From: Acidobacteriota bacterium
GTDB taxonomy: Bacteria; Acidobacteriota; Vicinamibacteria; Vicinamibacterales; Vicinamibacteraceae
Length of the DNA: 63,634 bases
Direction of reading: 5' to 3'
Assembly: GCA_023418055.1 (NCBI GenBank)
Contig: JAEZDP010000027.1
Span: 1-63,634, forward strand
Below, piece by piece: positions 42,601-51,226 of the stretch (position 1 is its first letter; each line of letters starts with the position of its first letter). The notes below the pieces were generated by a model. The model was not told the origin of the DNA and ran no database searches. It saw only the letters and a list, made by a program, of their open reading frames with translations. The position numbers and the translations under genes are program-made.

Positions 42601-43583
42601 GGAGTCCCCCGCTGCAGTTCCGCATCGAGTTGTGCGACGAGACGGGCGGCTGCCGAGACGCCGCGCGCCCGCAACAGGTGCCGGCGGGCCGCGACCTCCA
42701 CGAGGATGCCGATGTTGCGGCCGGGTGCGACGGGCAGCGTGACGACGGGCAGCGGGATGTCGAGCAGCGGTTCCAGTTGCTCGTCGAGGCCGAGGCGTTC
42801 GTATTCGGTGTGCTGGTCCCAGCGCACCAGCCGCACGATCAACTCGAGCACGATGCTGTGGCGCGTCGAGGCCACGCCGAACAACTCCTGCACGTTCATG
42901 ATGCCCAGGCCGCGCACCTCCATGTGATGGCGTGTGGCCGGCGGACAGGTGCCGACGAGGGAGTTGCCGTTGCGCCGCTGCACCTCCACGGCATCGTCGG
43001 CCACCAGGCGATGTCCGCGGACGACGAGGTCGAGGGCACATTCGCTCTTGCCGATGCCGCTGTCGCCGAGCAGCAGCACCCCGAGGCCGAGGACGTCCAC
43101 GACCACGCCGTGCAGCGTGGTGGACGGCGCCAGACAGTCGTCGAGCACCCCGGTGAGCGCAACCAGTGCCGACGAGGTGAGCACGCGGGTGGACAGCACC
43201 GGCACGGCCCGGCGGTCGGCTTCGGCGCGGAGGACCTCGTCCACGGGCAGGCCGGCGGCCACCACGACACAGGGCAGGCCGGGGCGTAACACGTCGGACA
43301 GGCGCCGGCGCCGCTCGTCGCGGTCGAGCGCGGCCAGATACTGGACCTCGCTGCGGCCGAAGAGCAGGACGCGGCCGTCTTCGAGGTAGTCGGGCAGGCC
43401 GGCCAGTGCCAGCCCCGTCTTCTGCAGCGAGACCTGTTCGATGACGCGGTCCAGCCCCGCGCCGCCGGCTTCGAGGTGCAGGTCGGACAGCGCCGTGGTG
43501 GCGCACCGCGCGAGCAGGTCGCGCACGCGCAGCGGCGCCGACCACGACGAGGGAGTGCCGGAACCGGCCAGGGCTGCGGCCAT
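42597..43583 (-). CDS. hprK: HPr kinase/phosphorylase
   Basis: A 328-residue bifunctional enzyme acting on the HPr serine. His158 in TTLHGVVVDVLG, P-loop GDSGIGKS (173-180), HRLVADD and the family signature MEVRGLGIMNVQELFG (221-236) are all present. The ATG overlaps the hpf stop (ATGA, 43580s). In non-Firmicutes the enzyme usually sets the state of a regulatory rather than a transport PTS. Confidence 0.94.
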   Translation of the reverse strand: MAAALAGSGTPSSWSAPLRVRDLLARCATTALSDLHLEAGGAGLDRVIEQVSLQKTGLALAGLPDYLEDGRVLLFGRSEVQYLAALDRDERRRRLSDVLRPGLPCVVVAAGLPVDEVLRAEADRRAVPVLSTRVLTSSALVALTGVLDDCLAPSTTLHGVVVDVLGLGVLLLGDSGIGKSECALDLVVRGHRLVADDAVEVQRRNGNSLVGTCPPATRHHMEVRGLGIMNVQELFGVASTRHSIVLELIVRLVRWDQHTEYERLGLDEQLEPLLDIPLPVVTLPVAPGRNIGILVEVAARRHLLRARGVSAAARLVAQLDAELQRGTP

Positions 43584-44134
43584 CAGCGCGCGGTCTCGAT
43601 GAGGCCGAGGTCGCCGTCCGGCCGCCGATAGAGCACCACCACGTCGTCGGTCTCGGCGTCGCGGAACACGAGGAAGGCGTTGGTGCCCTCGCCCACCTTG
43701 AGCGCGGCGTCCTCGACGCTCATCGGCTTGACCGGATAGCGCCGCATGCGGACGATGCGCGGGGCGCCGGTCGGCTCGTCCGGCACGAGGGCTTCGGCCT
43801 CGGCCAGGGCCGCCGTGCGACGCGGCGAGGCTGCACGCTTCTTGCGCGCCTCCCACTTGCCCTTCACCGTGCTGGCCTGCTGTTCGACCTTCGCCACGGC
43901 CTGCGTCAACGCCGCCGCCCACGTCTCGGCGGCGCCGCGCCCGCGCAGGATGTGGTCACCGCGCATGTGCAGGATGAGGTCGGCCTCGAGCTGGCGCTTC
44001 TCCTGATGCAGCACGACCTGCGCCGAGACGATGAGGTCGTTCAGCAGGCGATCGAGCCGCGCGAGGCGGCGGGTGACCAGTTGTCGCAGACCCGGCGTGA
44101 TGTCGATGTGGCGGCCGGTGAGGGCGAGTCGCAT
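43583..44134 (-). CDS. hpf: long-form ribosome hibernation promoting factor
   Basis: A 183-residue HPF of the long type: an N-terminal S30AE domain (about 1-98) and a C-terminal dimerisation domain (about 128-183) with RYPVKPMSVEDAALK and DGDLGLIE. It dimerises ribosomes when growth stops. It lies between rpoN and hprK, as in the classical rpoN-hpf arrangement. Confidence 0.93.
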   Translation of the reverse strand: MRLALTGRHIDITPGLRQLVTRRLARLDRLLNDLIVSAQVVLHQEKRQLEADLILHMRGDHILRGRGAAETWAAALTQAVAKVEQQASTVKGKWEARKKRAASPRRTAALAEAEALVPDEPTGAPRIVRMRRYPVKPMSVEDAALKVGEGTNAFLVFRDAETDDVVVLYRRPDGDLGLIETAR

Positions 44135-44145
44135 GCCGGAACACC

Positions 44146-45594
44146 TCAGTAGAGAATCTTGCGCTGGTTGGACGTCGGGATCTTCAGTTCTTCACGGTAC
44201 TTGGCGATGGTCCGCCGTGCCAGCACCAGCCCTTCCCGCTGCAGGATGTTCACGATCTTCGAGTCGCTGAGCGGCTTGCGGCCGTCCTCGGCCTCGATGA
44301 TCTTGCGGATGCGCGACTTGATCGTCACCGAGGAGACGTTGTCGCCGAACGTGCTGCTGATGCCGCTGTGGAAGAAGAACTTCATCTCGTACACGCCCTG
44401 CGGCGTGTGCATGTACTTGTTGTTCACCACGCGGCTGACGGTGGACTCGTGCATGCCGATGTCGTCGGCCACGTCGCGCAGCACGAGCGGCCGCAGGTGT
44501 TCGATGCCGTGGTCGAGGAACTCGCGCTGGAAGTTGATGATGCTGTTGGCCACCTTGATGATGGTCTTCTGGCGCTGGTCGACCGACTTGAGCAGCCAGA
44601 GCGCCGAGCGGAACTTGTCCTTCACGTAGGCGCGCGTCTCGTCCTGCGCCGCGCCGTCGCCTTCCTTCTTGTCGAGCAGCCGGCGATAGACGGGGCTGAT
44701 GCGCAGTTGCGGCAGGCCTTCGTCGCTGAGGACGGCGACGTATTCCTCCTCGACCTTGGTGATGTAGACGTCGGGGATGACGTACTGCGACGGCGCGGCC
44801 GTGAACCGGCTGCCCGGCTTCGGGTCGAGGTGCCGCACCACCTCGATGTGCTCCTTGAGCTCGTCAATCGTCACGCCCATGCGCTTGGCGATTTCGGGCA
44901 CCTGGTGGTTCTGCAGCAGCCGCAGGTACTCGGTCACGATCGTCTCGGCCGGCGAACCGTCGAGGCCCACGTGTCGCAGCTGCAGCACCAGGCACTCCTG
45001 CAGATCGCGCGCCGCCACGCCCACCGGGTCGAAGCCCTGCACCATGGCCAGGCCTGCCTCCACCTCGTCGATGGACCACGGGCCCATGGCGCACAACTCG
45101 TCGAGCGACGCCACCAGGTAGCCGTCGTCGTTGAGGTTGCCGATGATGGCGGTGCCGATGTCGCGTAGCGTGCCGTCCTCGGTCTGCAGCGACAGCTGCC
45201 AGAGCAGGTGGTCGGCCAGCGAACTTGACGTCGAGAGCGTGTTCTCGATGGGCGGCAGTTCGCGAACCTCGGCCGGTGCGCGCGAGCGGTAGCTGCCATC
45301 GTCGAGGTACTCGCCGAAGAAGTAGGCGTAGTCCTGATCGTCCCAGTTGGCGTCGGGGCGATCGGGTGCCGGGGGCGCCTCGGCTTCGGGCTCGGAGGTC
45401 TGGGCCTGCGGCTCGACGACCTGCGCCTCCTCGACCGGCACCTCCTCCAGCATCGGGTTCTCGACGATCTCCTGCTGCAGCAGTTCGGCCAGTTCGAGCG
45501 TCGTCATCGGCAGCAGCTTGATGGCCTGCTGGAGCGAGGGCGTGAGGACGAGCTTCTGCGAGAGCCGGGTCTGCAGCTTCTGCTGGATGGCCAT
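44146..45594 (-). CDS. rpoN: RNA polymerase sigma-54 factor
   Basis: A 482-residue sigma-54. The N-terminal Gln/Leu-rich activator-contact region (about 1-50, QKLQTRLSQKLVLTPSLQQA) is followed by an acidic region II, the core-binding domain, and the RpoN box ARRTIAKYRE (459-468) that reads the -24 element. It is the partner for the enhancer-binding regulator at 2-3.7 kb. It follows lptB by 30 bases. Confidence 0.96.
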   Translation of the reverse strand: MAIQQKLQTRLSQKLVLTPSLQQAIKLLPMTTLELAELLQQEIVENPMLEEVPVEEAQVVEPQAQTSEPEAEAPPAPDRPDANWDDQDYAYFFGEYLDDGSYRSRAPAEVRELPPIENTLSTSSSLADHLLWQLSLQTEDGTLRDIGTAIIGNLNDDGYLVASLDELCAMGPWSIDEVEAGLAMVQGFDPVGVAARDLQECLVLQLRHVGLDGSPAETIVTEYLRLLQNHQVPEIAKRMGVTIDELKEHIEVVRHLDPKPGSRFTAAPSQYVIPDVYITKVEEEYVAVLSDEGLPQLRISPVYRRLLDKKEGDGAAQDETRAYVKDKFRSALWLLKSVDQRQKTIIKVANSIINFQREFLDHGIEHLRPLVLRDVADDIGMHESTVSRVVNNKYMHTPQGVYEMKFFFHSGISSTFGDNVSSVTIKSRIRKIIEAEDGRKPLSDSKIVNILQREGLVLARRTIAKYREELKIPTSNQRKILY

Positions 45595-45624
45595 GGTCAG
45601 GAGCGGACAGCGGCGGAGGGGCGC

Positions 45625-46350
45625 CTAGTCGAGTCTGAAATCTGTTCCAAGGTAGATACGTTTCACATCATCGTCGGCCGCCAGCTCATCCGGCGTGCCG
45701 CTCTTGAAGATGGCCCCTGCATGCACGATGTGCGCCCGGTCGGTGATCTTCAATGTCTCGCGCACATTATGGTCTGTAATCAGGACGCCGATGCCACGAT
45801 TTTTCAGGTGCGAAATAATCTTCTGAATGTCGGCCACCGCAATCGGGTCGATGCCGGCAAACGGTTCGTCGAGCAGGATGAACTTGGGATTGTTCACCAA
45901 TGCGCGTGTAATTTCCACCCGTCGCCGCTCCCCTCCCGACAGGGTGTAGGCCTTCGACCGCGCGAGCGACGACAGATTCAGCTCGGCCAGCAGCTCGCGG
46001 CATCGTGCGCGGCGGGTTGCCCCGTCAATCGGCAGCGTCTCGAGAATCGCCAGCAAATTCTGCTCCACCGTCAGCCCTCGGAAGATCGACGGCTCCTGTG
46101 GCAGATAGGCCAGCCCCTTGCGGGCGCGCAGATAGATGGGGTCGTGCGTCACGTCGGTGCCGTCGAGTTCGACACGGCCCGAGTCGGGCTTGGTCAGCCC
46201 CACACACATGTAGAAGGTGGTGGTTTTCCCCGCCCCATTGGGACCGAGCAGGCCCACGATCTCGCCGGACGCCAACTCGAGGTTGACCCCGTTCACCACC
46301 GTCCGGCCGCCGTACGCCTTGGTCAGCCCCTGTGCCCGAAGCAGCGCCAT
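45625..46350 (-). CDS. lptB: LPS export ABC transporter ATPase LptB
   Basis: A 241-residue ABC ATPase: Walker A GPNGAGKT (36-43), TLSGGERRRVEITRAL signature and FILLDEPFAGIDPIAV Walker B, the latter diagnostic for LptB. It powers LPS extraction with LptF/LptG, which are fused at 25-27.8 kb. The start at 46350 overlaps the preceding lptCA stop (ATGA). Confidence 0.96.
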   Translation of the reverse strand: MALLRAQGLTKAYGGRTVVNGVNLELASGEIVGLLGPNGAGKTTTFYMCVGLTKPDSGRVELDGTDVTHDPIYLRARKGLAYLPQEPSIFRGLTVEQNLLAILETLPIDGATRRARCRELLAELNLSSLARSKAYTLSGGERRRVEITRALVNNPKFILLDEPFAGIDPIAVADIQKIISHLKNRGIGVLITDHNVRETLKITDRAHIVHAGAIFKSGTPDELAADDDVKRIYLGTDFRLD

Positions 46351-48458
46351 CAGAGTGGCCCTCCCGGCGGGCACTTGCCTGTCGTCCGGGTCTGGGTGCG
46401 GGTGGACTGGTTGCCGTCCACCGTGATCGTGTCCACGTCACGGTAGAACGTCAGCGTGCGACCCGTGGTCTCGCGGCATTCGGTGGGCAGTTGTTCGAGC
46501 ACGTTCACAGGGGTGCCGGACATCACGTACCGGCCATCGTCAGGGAAGTACGACAGGCGGGCCCCGGTGCCCACCTTGGTCGGCGTGCGCAAGGTGACCG
46601 CCTCGTAGGCTTCGAGGCGTTCGAGCTGCCGGCCATCTTCGAGCAGGAAGAGCTCGATGCGGGAGGCCTTGAGGTCGCCGTCCCGCGGGTTCACCAGCCG
46701 GGCCTGGCCGGTGAAGAGGGCCTTGCGGTCGGTGTCGGTGTAGACCAGCTCGTCGGACGTGCCGGTCGTCATGCTTCGCTTGGCCTTCCCGGTGGTCACA
46801 TCGGCTTCCTCGAGTTCGAGCACCGTGCGGACCGTCCCGCGGGCCACGAGGTTGCCGCTCTCCTCTTCGAGCACGATGGTCTGGCCCTTGATGGAGGTGG
46901 CGCCCTGCCACACCTGGGCGTCTCCCGTGTAGGTGGCCGACGTGCCGGTGCGCTCGAGCTTGGCAGCGGTGACGTTGACCGGTGCATCGGCCCGGAACAT
47001 CGAGGGACGGTCGGACGAGGCGCCGCTCTTGACCACCGACCGTACGTCCACCTCGGCGAGGAAGTCGTCGCCATCGTTGATGATGTTCACGGTGCGCGCC
47101 TGGATGGAGCCCCCGCGGTCGTCCACCCGCGCAAAGGCGTCGGTGCCCTCGGCCGTCAAGGTGATGTCCCCGGACCCGGTGCGGTAGATCATCCGCGGGG
47201 CCGAGGCCGTGCGGTCGTCGTCACGGATGGTGACGGTGCCCTCGAAGGTGGCGCGCTCGATCTGGTCGAGGCTGCCGGCCATCTGCAGGTCGAGCGTGTC
47301 GGACGAGACGGTGCGGTTGAGCGCATCCGTCCCGCGCGCCGCGGCACGCGTCTCCTTGAAGACCACGGCCTCGCGAAAGGCAGCGCCCGTCAGGCCGCGC
47401 CCGGGAGCCCCCGCGCCGTTGAGTGTGCCTCCCGTGATGACCCGCGCCGGCTGGTCCGCGGCGGCCGGCAGCGACAGCTCCACGGCGTTGCTCGCGGACA
47501 GCCCCGTCACCGTCGACCCGTCGGCGTCGAGCGTCATGTCGATGACTTGAGCGGCCAGGCGGCGCCCCGTCCCCTGGGCGGCCCGGAACTGCACGCTCGC
47601 CTGCTCGGCCAGCACGGTCTGTCGAAGCGTCCGCCCGTCCTCTGCATAGACGAGGTTGATGTCCGAGGCCGCGAGTGACTCGAGCCCATGCGGCGCGGGC
47701 AGACGCACCGACGAGTGCCCGCGCAGTTCCACGAGTTCCATCACGTCGCCCTCGGGCCGGAGGAACACGGTGACCGTGTCACCGGCCAGCGTCTGACCGT
47801 CGCGTGTCACCTGCGCCGCATCCTGCAGGCGGATGTACCGTTCCGATCTCGCGAACCCGGCCGAGCCGGCCGCCATCGCCGTGGCGCCCTGCCCCTGCGG
47901 GTCTGGCCCGATGTCGATGCGCGCCTGCTCGATGAGCCACAACACGTCGCGCACGTTGTCATAGGTGGCCCCGACGGACGATCCGGTCATCCGTTCCTTC
48001 TCGAACGCCACGTCGCCGTTGACCCGGACGACGCCGTCGGCGGCGTCGTAGGCGGCCTCCGGCCCGGTCATGGTGAGGCCGTCGGTCGTGACGAGCCGTA
48101 GCGACCCGGTGAAGGTCACACGCTCGCCGTCACCCGCCACTTCACCCTGGTCGCCCGACAGCACGAACCCGCGCCGATCGTCACGGGCCGGCACCGTCAC
48201 GACCACCTGCTTGAAGGTGGTCCGGCCGTCCGGATAGGTCAGCAAGCCCTGGTGCTGGATGTCGAAGTCGCGCGCGTCGCCACGTGTGCGCGTGATGAGA
48301 CCTCCGCTCGACTCGACGACCGCGTTGGGATCGGTGCGCGGGTCGGCAGCGGACGGATCGGCACGCTGGTTCTGCCGCAGCAGCACGACGAGCCAGATCG
48401 CAAAGCCGACGGCAAACAGCGCGAGCCCCCAGCGCAGCAGCGTGCGGCCCCACCTCAT
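46350..48458 (-). CDS. fused LptC-LptA-type LPS transport protein
   Basis: A 702-residue protein with one N-terminal membrane helix (about 10-29), an LptC-like domain (about 45-200) and then several OstA/LptA-type beta-jellyroll segments (about 205-690), such as ATYTGDAQVWQGATSIKGQ followed by IVLEEESG. E. coli uses separate LptC (191 residues) and LptA (185) proteins that polymerise into a bridge; here a single anchored chain several domains long could span the periplasm. It ends with an ATGA overlap into lptB and begins with an ATGA overlap with recJ. The start at 48458 gives a clean membrane anchor. Confidence 0.82.
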   Translation of the reverse strand: MRWGRTLLRWGLALFAVGFAIWLVVLLRQNQRADPSAADPRTDPNAVVESSGGLITRTRGDARDFDIQHQGLLTYPDGRTTFKQVVVTVPARDDRRGFVLSGDQGEVAGDGERVTFTGSLRLVTTDGLTMTGPEAAYDAADGVVRVNGDVAFEKERMTGSSVGATYDNVRDVLWLIEQARIDIGPDPQGQGATAMAAGSAGFARSERYIRLQDAAQVTRDGQTLAGDTVTVFLRPEGDVMELVELRGHSSVRLPAPHGLESLAASDINLVYAEDGRTLRQTVLAEQASVQFRAAQGTGRRLAAQVIDMTLDADGSTVTGLSASNAVELSLPAAADQPARVITGGTLNGAGAPGRGLTGAAFREAVVFKETRAAARGTDALNRTVSSDTLDLQMAGSLDQIERATFEGTVTIRDDDRTASAPRMIYRTGSGDITLTAEGTDAFARVDDRGGSIQARTVNIINDGDDFLAEVDVRSVVKSGASSDRPSMFRADAPVNVTAAKLERTGTSATYTGDAQVWQGATSIKGQTIVLEEESGNLVARGTVRTVLELEEADVTTGKAKRSMTTGTSDELVYTDTDRKALFTGQARLVNPRDGDLKASRIELFLLEDGRQLERLEAYEAVTLRTPTKVGTGARLSYFPDDGRYVMSGTPVNVLEQLPTECRETTGRTLTFYRDVDTITVDGNQSTRTQTRTTGKCPPGGPL

Positions 48459-50200
48459 GTCGCGTCCCCGGACGGAGGCGAGGGCTGCCCCCCGGCGCGC
48501 ACGTCGGCCACGGTCAGCTCGATGGTGGTCTGGCCCTGCCAGGTCTGGCGGTCGAGCGAATAGGCCAGGCGCAAGGCGTGCCGGTTGGCTTCGACAAACG
48601 GCGCGCGCTCGGCCGATCGCCACGCCATGGCGCTGAAGATGCGGCCGTCCTGTTTCACCCGCAGTTTGAGATGACGGTCCTTGATGCGCCGCGGCTCGCC
48701 GACCATCTCGACGGCGTCGCCATCGAACACGGGCTTGGGGTTGGCAGCGCCAAACGGCGCGAGCGCGTCGAGACCTTCGACCAGCCGCGGGTCGATGGCC
48801 GCCAGACGCAGCGGCGCATCGATGCGGAGGCGCGGCATCAGGTCGGTCGGCTCGAGCACCTGGAGCGCATGGGCGGCCAGGCGCGTGCGCAATTCGCCGA
48901 CCCGGGCGGCCTCGAGCGTCAGCCCCGCCGCCTGGCGGTGGCCGCCAAACTTCTGCAGCAGGTCAGCGCAGCCTTCGAGCGCTGCCAGCATGTCGAACCC
49001 GGGAATCGATCGGCACGAGCCGTGGGCGACGCCGTCCTCGATCGACAGCACGATCGTCGGCTTGTAGTACGACTCGACCAGCTTCGAGGCGACGATGCCG
49101 ATGACGCCGCGGTGCCACCCCTCGCCAGCGACCACGAGGATGTTGTGGGCGCCGATGGCGGGGTCGGCGTCCACCGACTTCCGGGCGGCCGTCACGATCT
49201 CCGCTTCGTGCGCCTGCCGTCGCGTGTTCTCTTCGTTCAGCTGCTCGGCCAACCGGCGCACCTCGTCGGCCTGCGTCTCGTCGGAGGCCAGCAGCAGCCG
49301 CGTCGCGATGTCGGGCGTGCTCATCCGTCCGGCGGCGTTGATGCGCGGCGCCAGCACGAACGACACGCCGAAGCCGTCCACGGAGCGGTCGGCCAGGCCC
49401 GCCACCTCGAGCAGCGTGCGGAGGCCCACCGTGTGCGGCCCGCGCGACAGCCGCTCGAGGCCCAGCTTGGCGATCACCCGGTTCTCGCCGACGAGAGGCA
49501 CCACGTCGGCCACCGTGCCGATGGCGGCCAGTTTCAGGAAGGCCGGCAGCCACTTCTGCCGGTCCGTGCGCTCGCAGAGCGCCTGCACGACCTTGAAGGC
49601 GACGCCCACGCCCGCCAGGTACTTGTCCGGATAGCGGCAGTCGCTGCGCTTCGGGTTGATCACGGCCAGCGCCTGCGGCAGGTCGCACTCGGGCTCGTGG
49701 TGGTCGGTGATGATGAGGTCCACGCCGAGTTCACGCGCCCGGCGGGCCGCCTCGCTGCTGCGGATGCCGCAATCGACCGAGACGATCACCCGCACGCCAT
49801 CGGCGGCCAGGCGCTCCACGCCAGCCGCCTGCAGCCCGTAGCCGTCACGCATCCGCTCGGGAATGAAATGTGTGACCTCACCGCCCAGCAGTTCGAGCGC
49901 CCGACGCAGCATCACCGTCGAGGTCACGCCGTCCACGTCGTAGTCGCCATGGATGGCGATGCGCTCGCGCCGCGACACCGCCGCGAGCAGGCGATTCACC
50001 GCGGGGCGCATGTCGGCCAGGTCCCAGGGCGTGTGCAGGTGGTCGAGCGAGGGCCGGAGGAACCGGTCGGCCGCGTCAGGATCGGCGAGGCCGCGCTGAC
50101 ACAGCAACCGCGCGACGGCTGGTGCCAGCCGCAAGGCGTCGCTCAGCCTCCGCGTCGCCTCGTCGTCGCACGGGACCTCGTCCCAGATCAGCGTGCGCAT
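48455..50200 (-). CDS. recJ: single-stranded-DNA-specific exonuclease RecJ
   Basis: A 581-residue DHH-family 5'-3' exonuclease. The metal-binding motifs are HGDYDVDGV (84-92), SVDCGIRS, ITDHHEP with DHH at 166-168, and GGHRQAAG in the DHHA1 domain; an OB-fold domain ends the chain. The start at 50200 matches the family length. It lies 31 bases after accA and overlaps lptCA. Confidence 0.95.
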   Translation of the reverse strand: MRTLIWDEVPCDDEATRRLSDALRLAPAVARLLCQRGLADPDAADRFLRPSLDHLHTPWDLADMRPAVNRLLAAVSRRERIAIHGDYDVDGVTSTVMLRRALELLGGEVTHFIPERMRDGYGLQAAGVERLAADGVRVIVSVDCGIRSSEAARRARELGVDLIITDHHEPECDLPQALAVINPKRSDCRYPDKYLAGVGVAFKVVQALCERTDRQKWLPAFLKLAAIGTVADVVPLVGENRVIAKLGLERLSRGPHTVGLRTLLEVAGLADRSVDGFGVSFVLAPRINAAGRMSTPDIATRLLLASDETQADEVRRLAEQLNEENTRRQAHEAEIVTAARKSVDADPAIGAHNILVVAGEGWHRGVIGIVASKLVESYYKPTIVLSIEDGVAHGSCRSIPGFDMLAALEGCADLLQKFGGHRQAAGLTLEAARVGELRTRLAAHALQVLEPTDLMPRLRIDAPLRLAAIDPRLVEGLDALAPFGAANPKPVFDGDAVEMVGEPRRIKDRHLKLRVKQDGRIFSAMAWRSAERAPFVEANRHALRLAYSLDRQTWQGQTTIELTVADVRAGGQPSPPSGDAT

Positions 50201-50231
50201 CGGCGAGAGGCCACCGGGCGGAGGTATCGGC

Positions 50232-51215
50232 TCACGAGGCGGCGTCCGGAACGGCGCCCGCGATCTCGTGTCCGACGCGGCCGATGTTGCGGAACTTGTC
50301 GTACCGCCGTTCGAGGCGCGCCGACACGTCCTCGCCGGCCAGGCGCTGGAGGACTGGCCACAGCGCCTCGTCCACCATGCGCGCCGCGGCGTCGTGGTCG
50401 TGATGGGCCCCACCCACCGGTTCGGGCACCACCTGATCGACGATGCCTCGGCTCAACAGGTCGGAGGCCGTCAGCTTGAGCGCATCGGCCGCCTCGACCT
50501 TCTTGCTGGGATCACGCCAGAGGATCGCGGCGCAGCCCTCCGGCGGAATCACGCTGTACACGGAAAACTCCTGCATCATGACCCAGTCGCCGACGGCGAT
50601 CCCGAGCGCGCCGCCGCTGCCGCCTTCCCCTGTCACGAGCACGGCAATGGGCACCTCGATGGCCGACATCTCGCGCAGGTTGAGGGCGATGGCCTCGGCG
50701 ATGCCCCGTTCTTCGGACTCGACGCCGGGGTAGGCGGCCGGCGTGTCCACCAGGCAGATGACGGGCCGGCCGAACTTCTCGGCCATCTGCATCGCGCGCA
50801 GCGCCTTGCGATAGCCCTCCGGCCGCGCGTAGCCGAAGTTCCGATGAATCTTCTGCTTGGTGTCGCGGCCCTTCTGGTGGCCGACCACCATCACCGGCAT
50901 CCCGTGGTACACGGCAAACCCCGTCACGATGGCCGGGTCGTCGGCAAACCGCCGGTCACCGTGCAACTCCGTGAAGCCCTCGAACAGCCGCTCGGCATAG
51001 TCGAGCAGGTAGGGTCGCTGCGGGTGCCGCGCCACGAGCACGCGCTGCCAGGGCGTGAGCTTGCTGAACAGGTCCTGTCGCACCTGCACTACGCGCTGCT
51101 CGAGCGAGCGGATCTCGGCCTGCCGCTCGGGCGAGGCGTCCTGCGACTCGAGCGCGGCAATCTCTTCCAGCAGGGCGGCGACGGGGGCCTCGAACTCGAG
51201 CGTGTCGACAGGCAT
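50232..51215 (-). CDS. accA: acetyl-CoA carboxylase carboxyltransferase subunit alpha
   Basis: A 327-residue AccA of the carboxyltransferase that makes malonyl-CoA for fatty-acid synthesis. Landmarks are FTELHGDRRFADDPAIVTG, PVICLVDTPAAYPGVESEERG and VTGEGGSGGALGIAVGD. The start at 51215 is eleven bases after dnaE. GATAAT, overlapping the dnaE stop codon, lies ten bases before the ATG and could give an additional leaderless transcript. accA next to dnaE is a common bacterial pairing. Confidence 0.96.
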   Translation of the reverse strand: MPVDTLEFEAPVAALLEEIAALESQDASPERQAEIRSLEQRVVQVRQDLFSKLTPWQRVLVARHPQRPYLLDYAERLFEGFTELHGDRRFADDPAIVTGFAVYHGMPVMVVGHQKGRDTKQKIHRNFGYARPEGYRKALRAMQMAEKFGRPVICLVDTPAAYPGVESEERGIAEAIALNLREMSAIEVPIAVLVTGEGGSGGALGIAVGDWVMMQEFSVYSVIPPEGCAAILWRDPSKKVEAADALKLTASDLLSRGIVDQVVPEPVGGAHHDHDAAARMVDEALWPVLQRLAGEDVSARLERRYDKFRNIGRVGHEIAGAVPDAAS

Positions 51216-51226
51216 GACGCTTGAGA

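Noticed and set aside
42601..43545. An apparent N-terminal extension of RapZ by about 315 residues
   Set aside because: It runs through hprK in another frame and has no family features; hprK is fully supported and ends with a GTGA overlap at the RapZ start.
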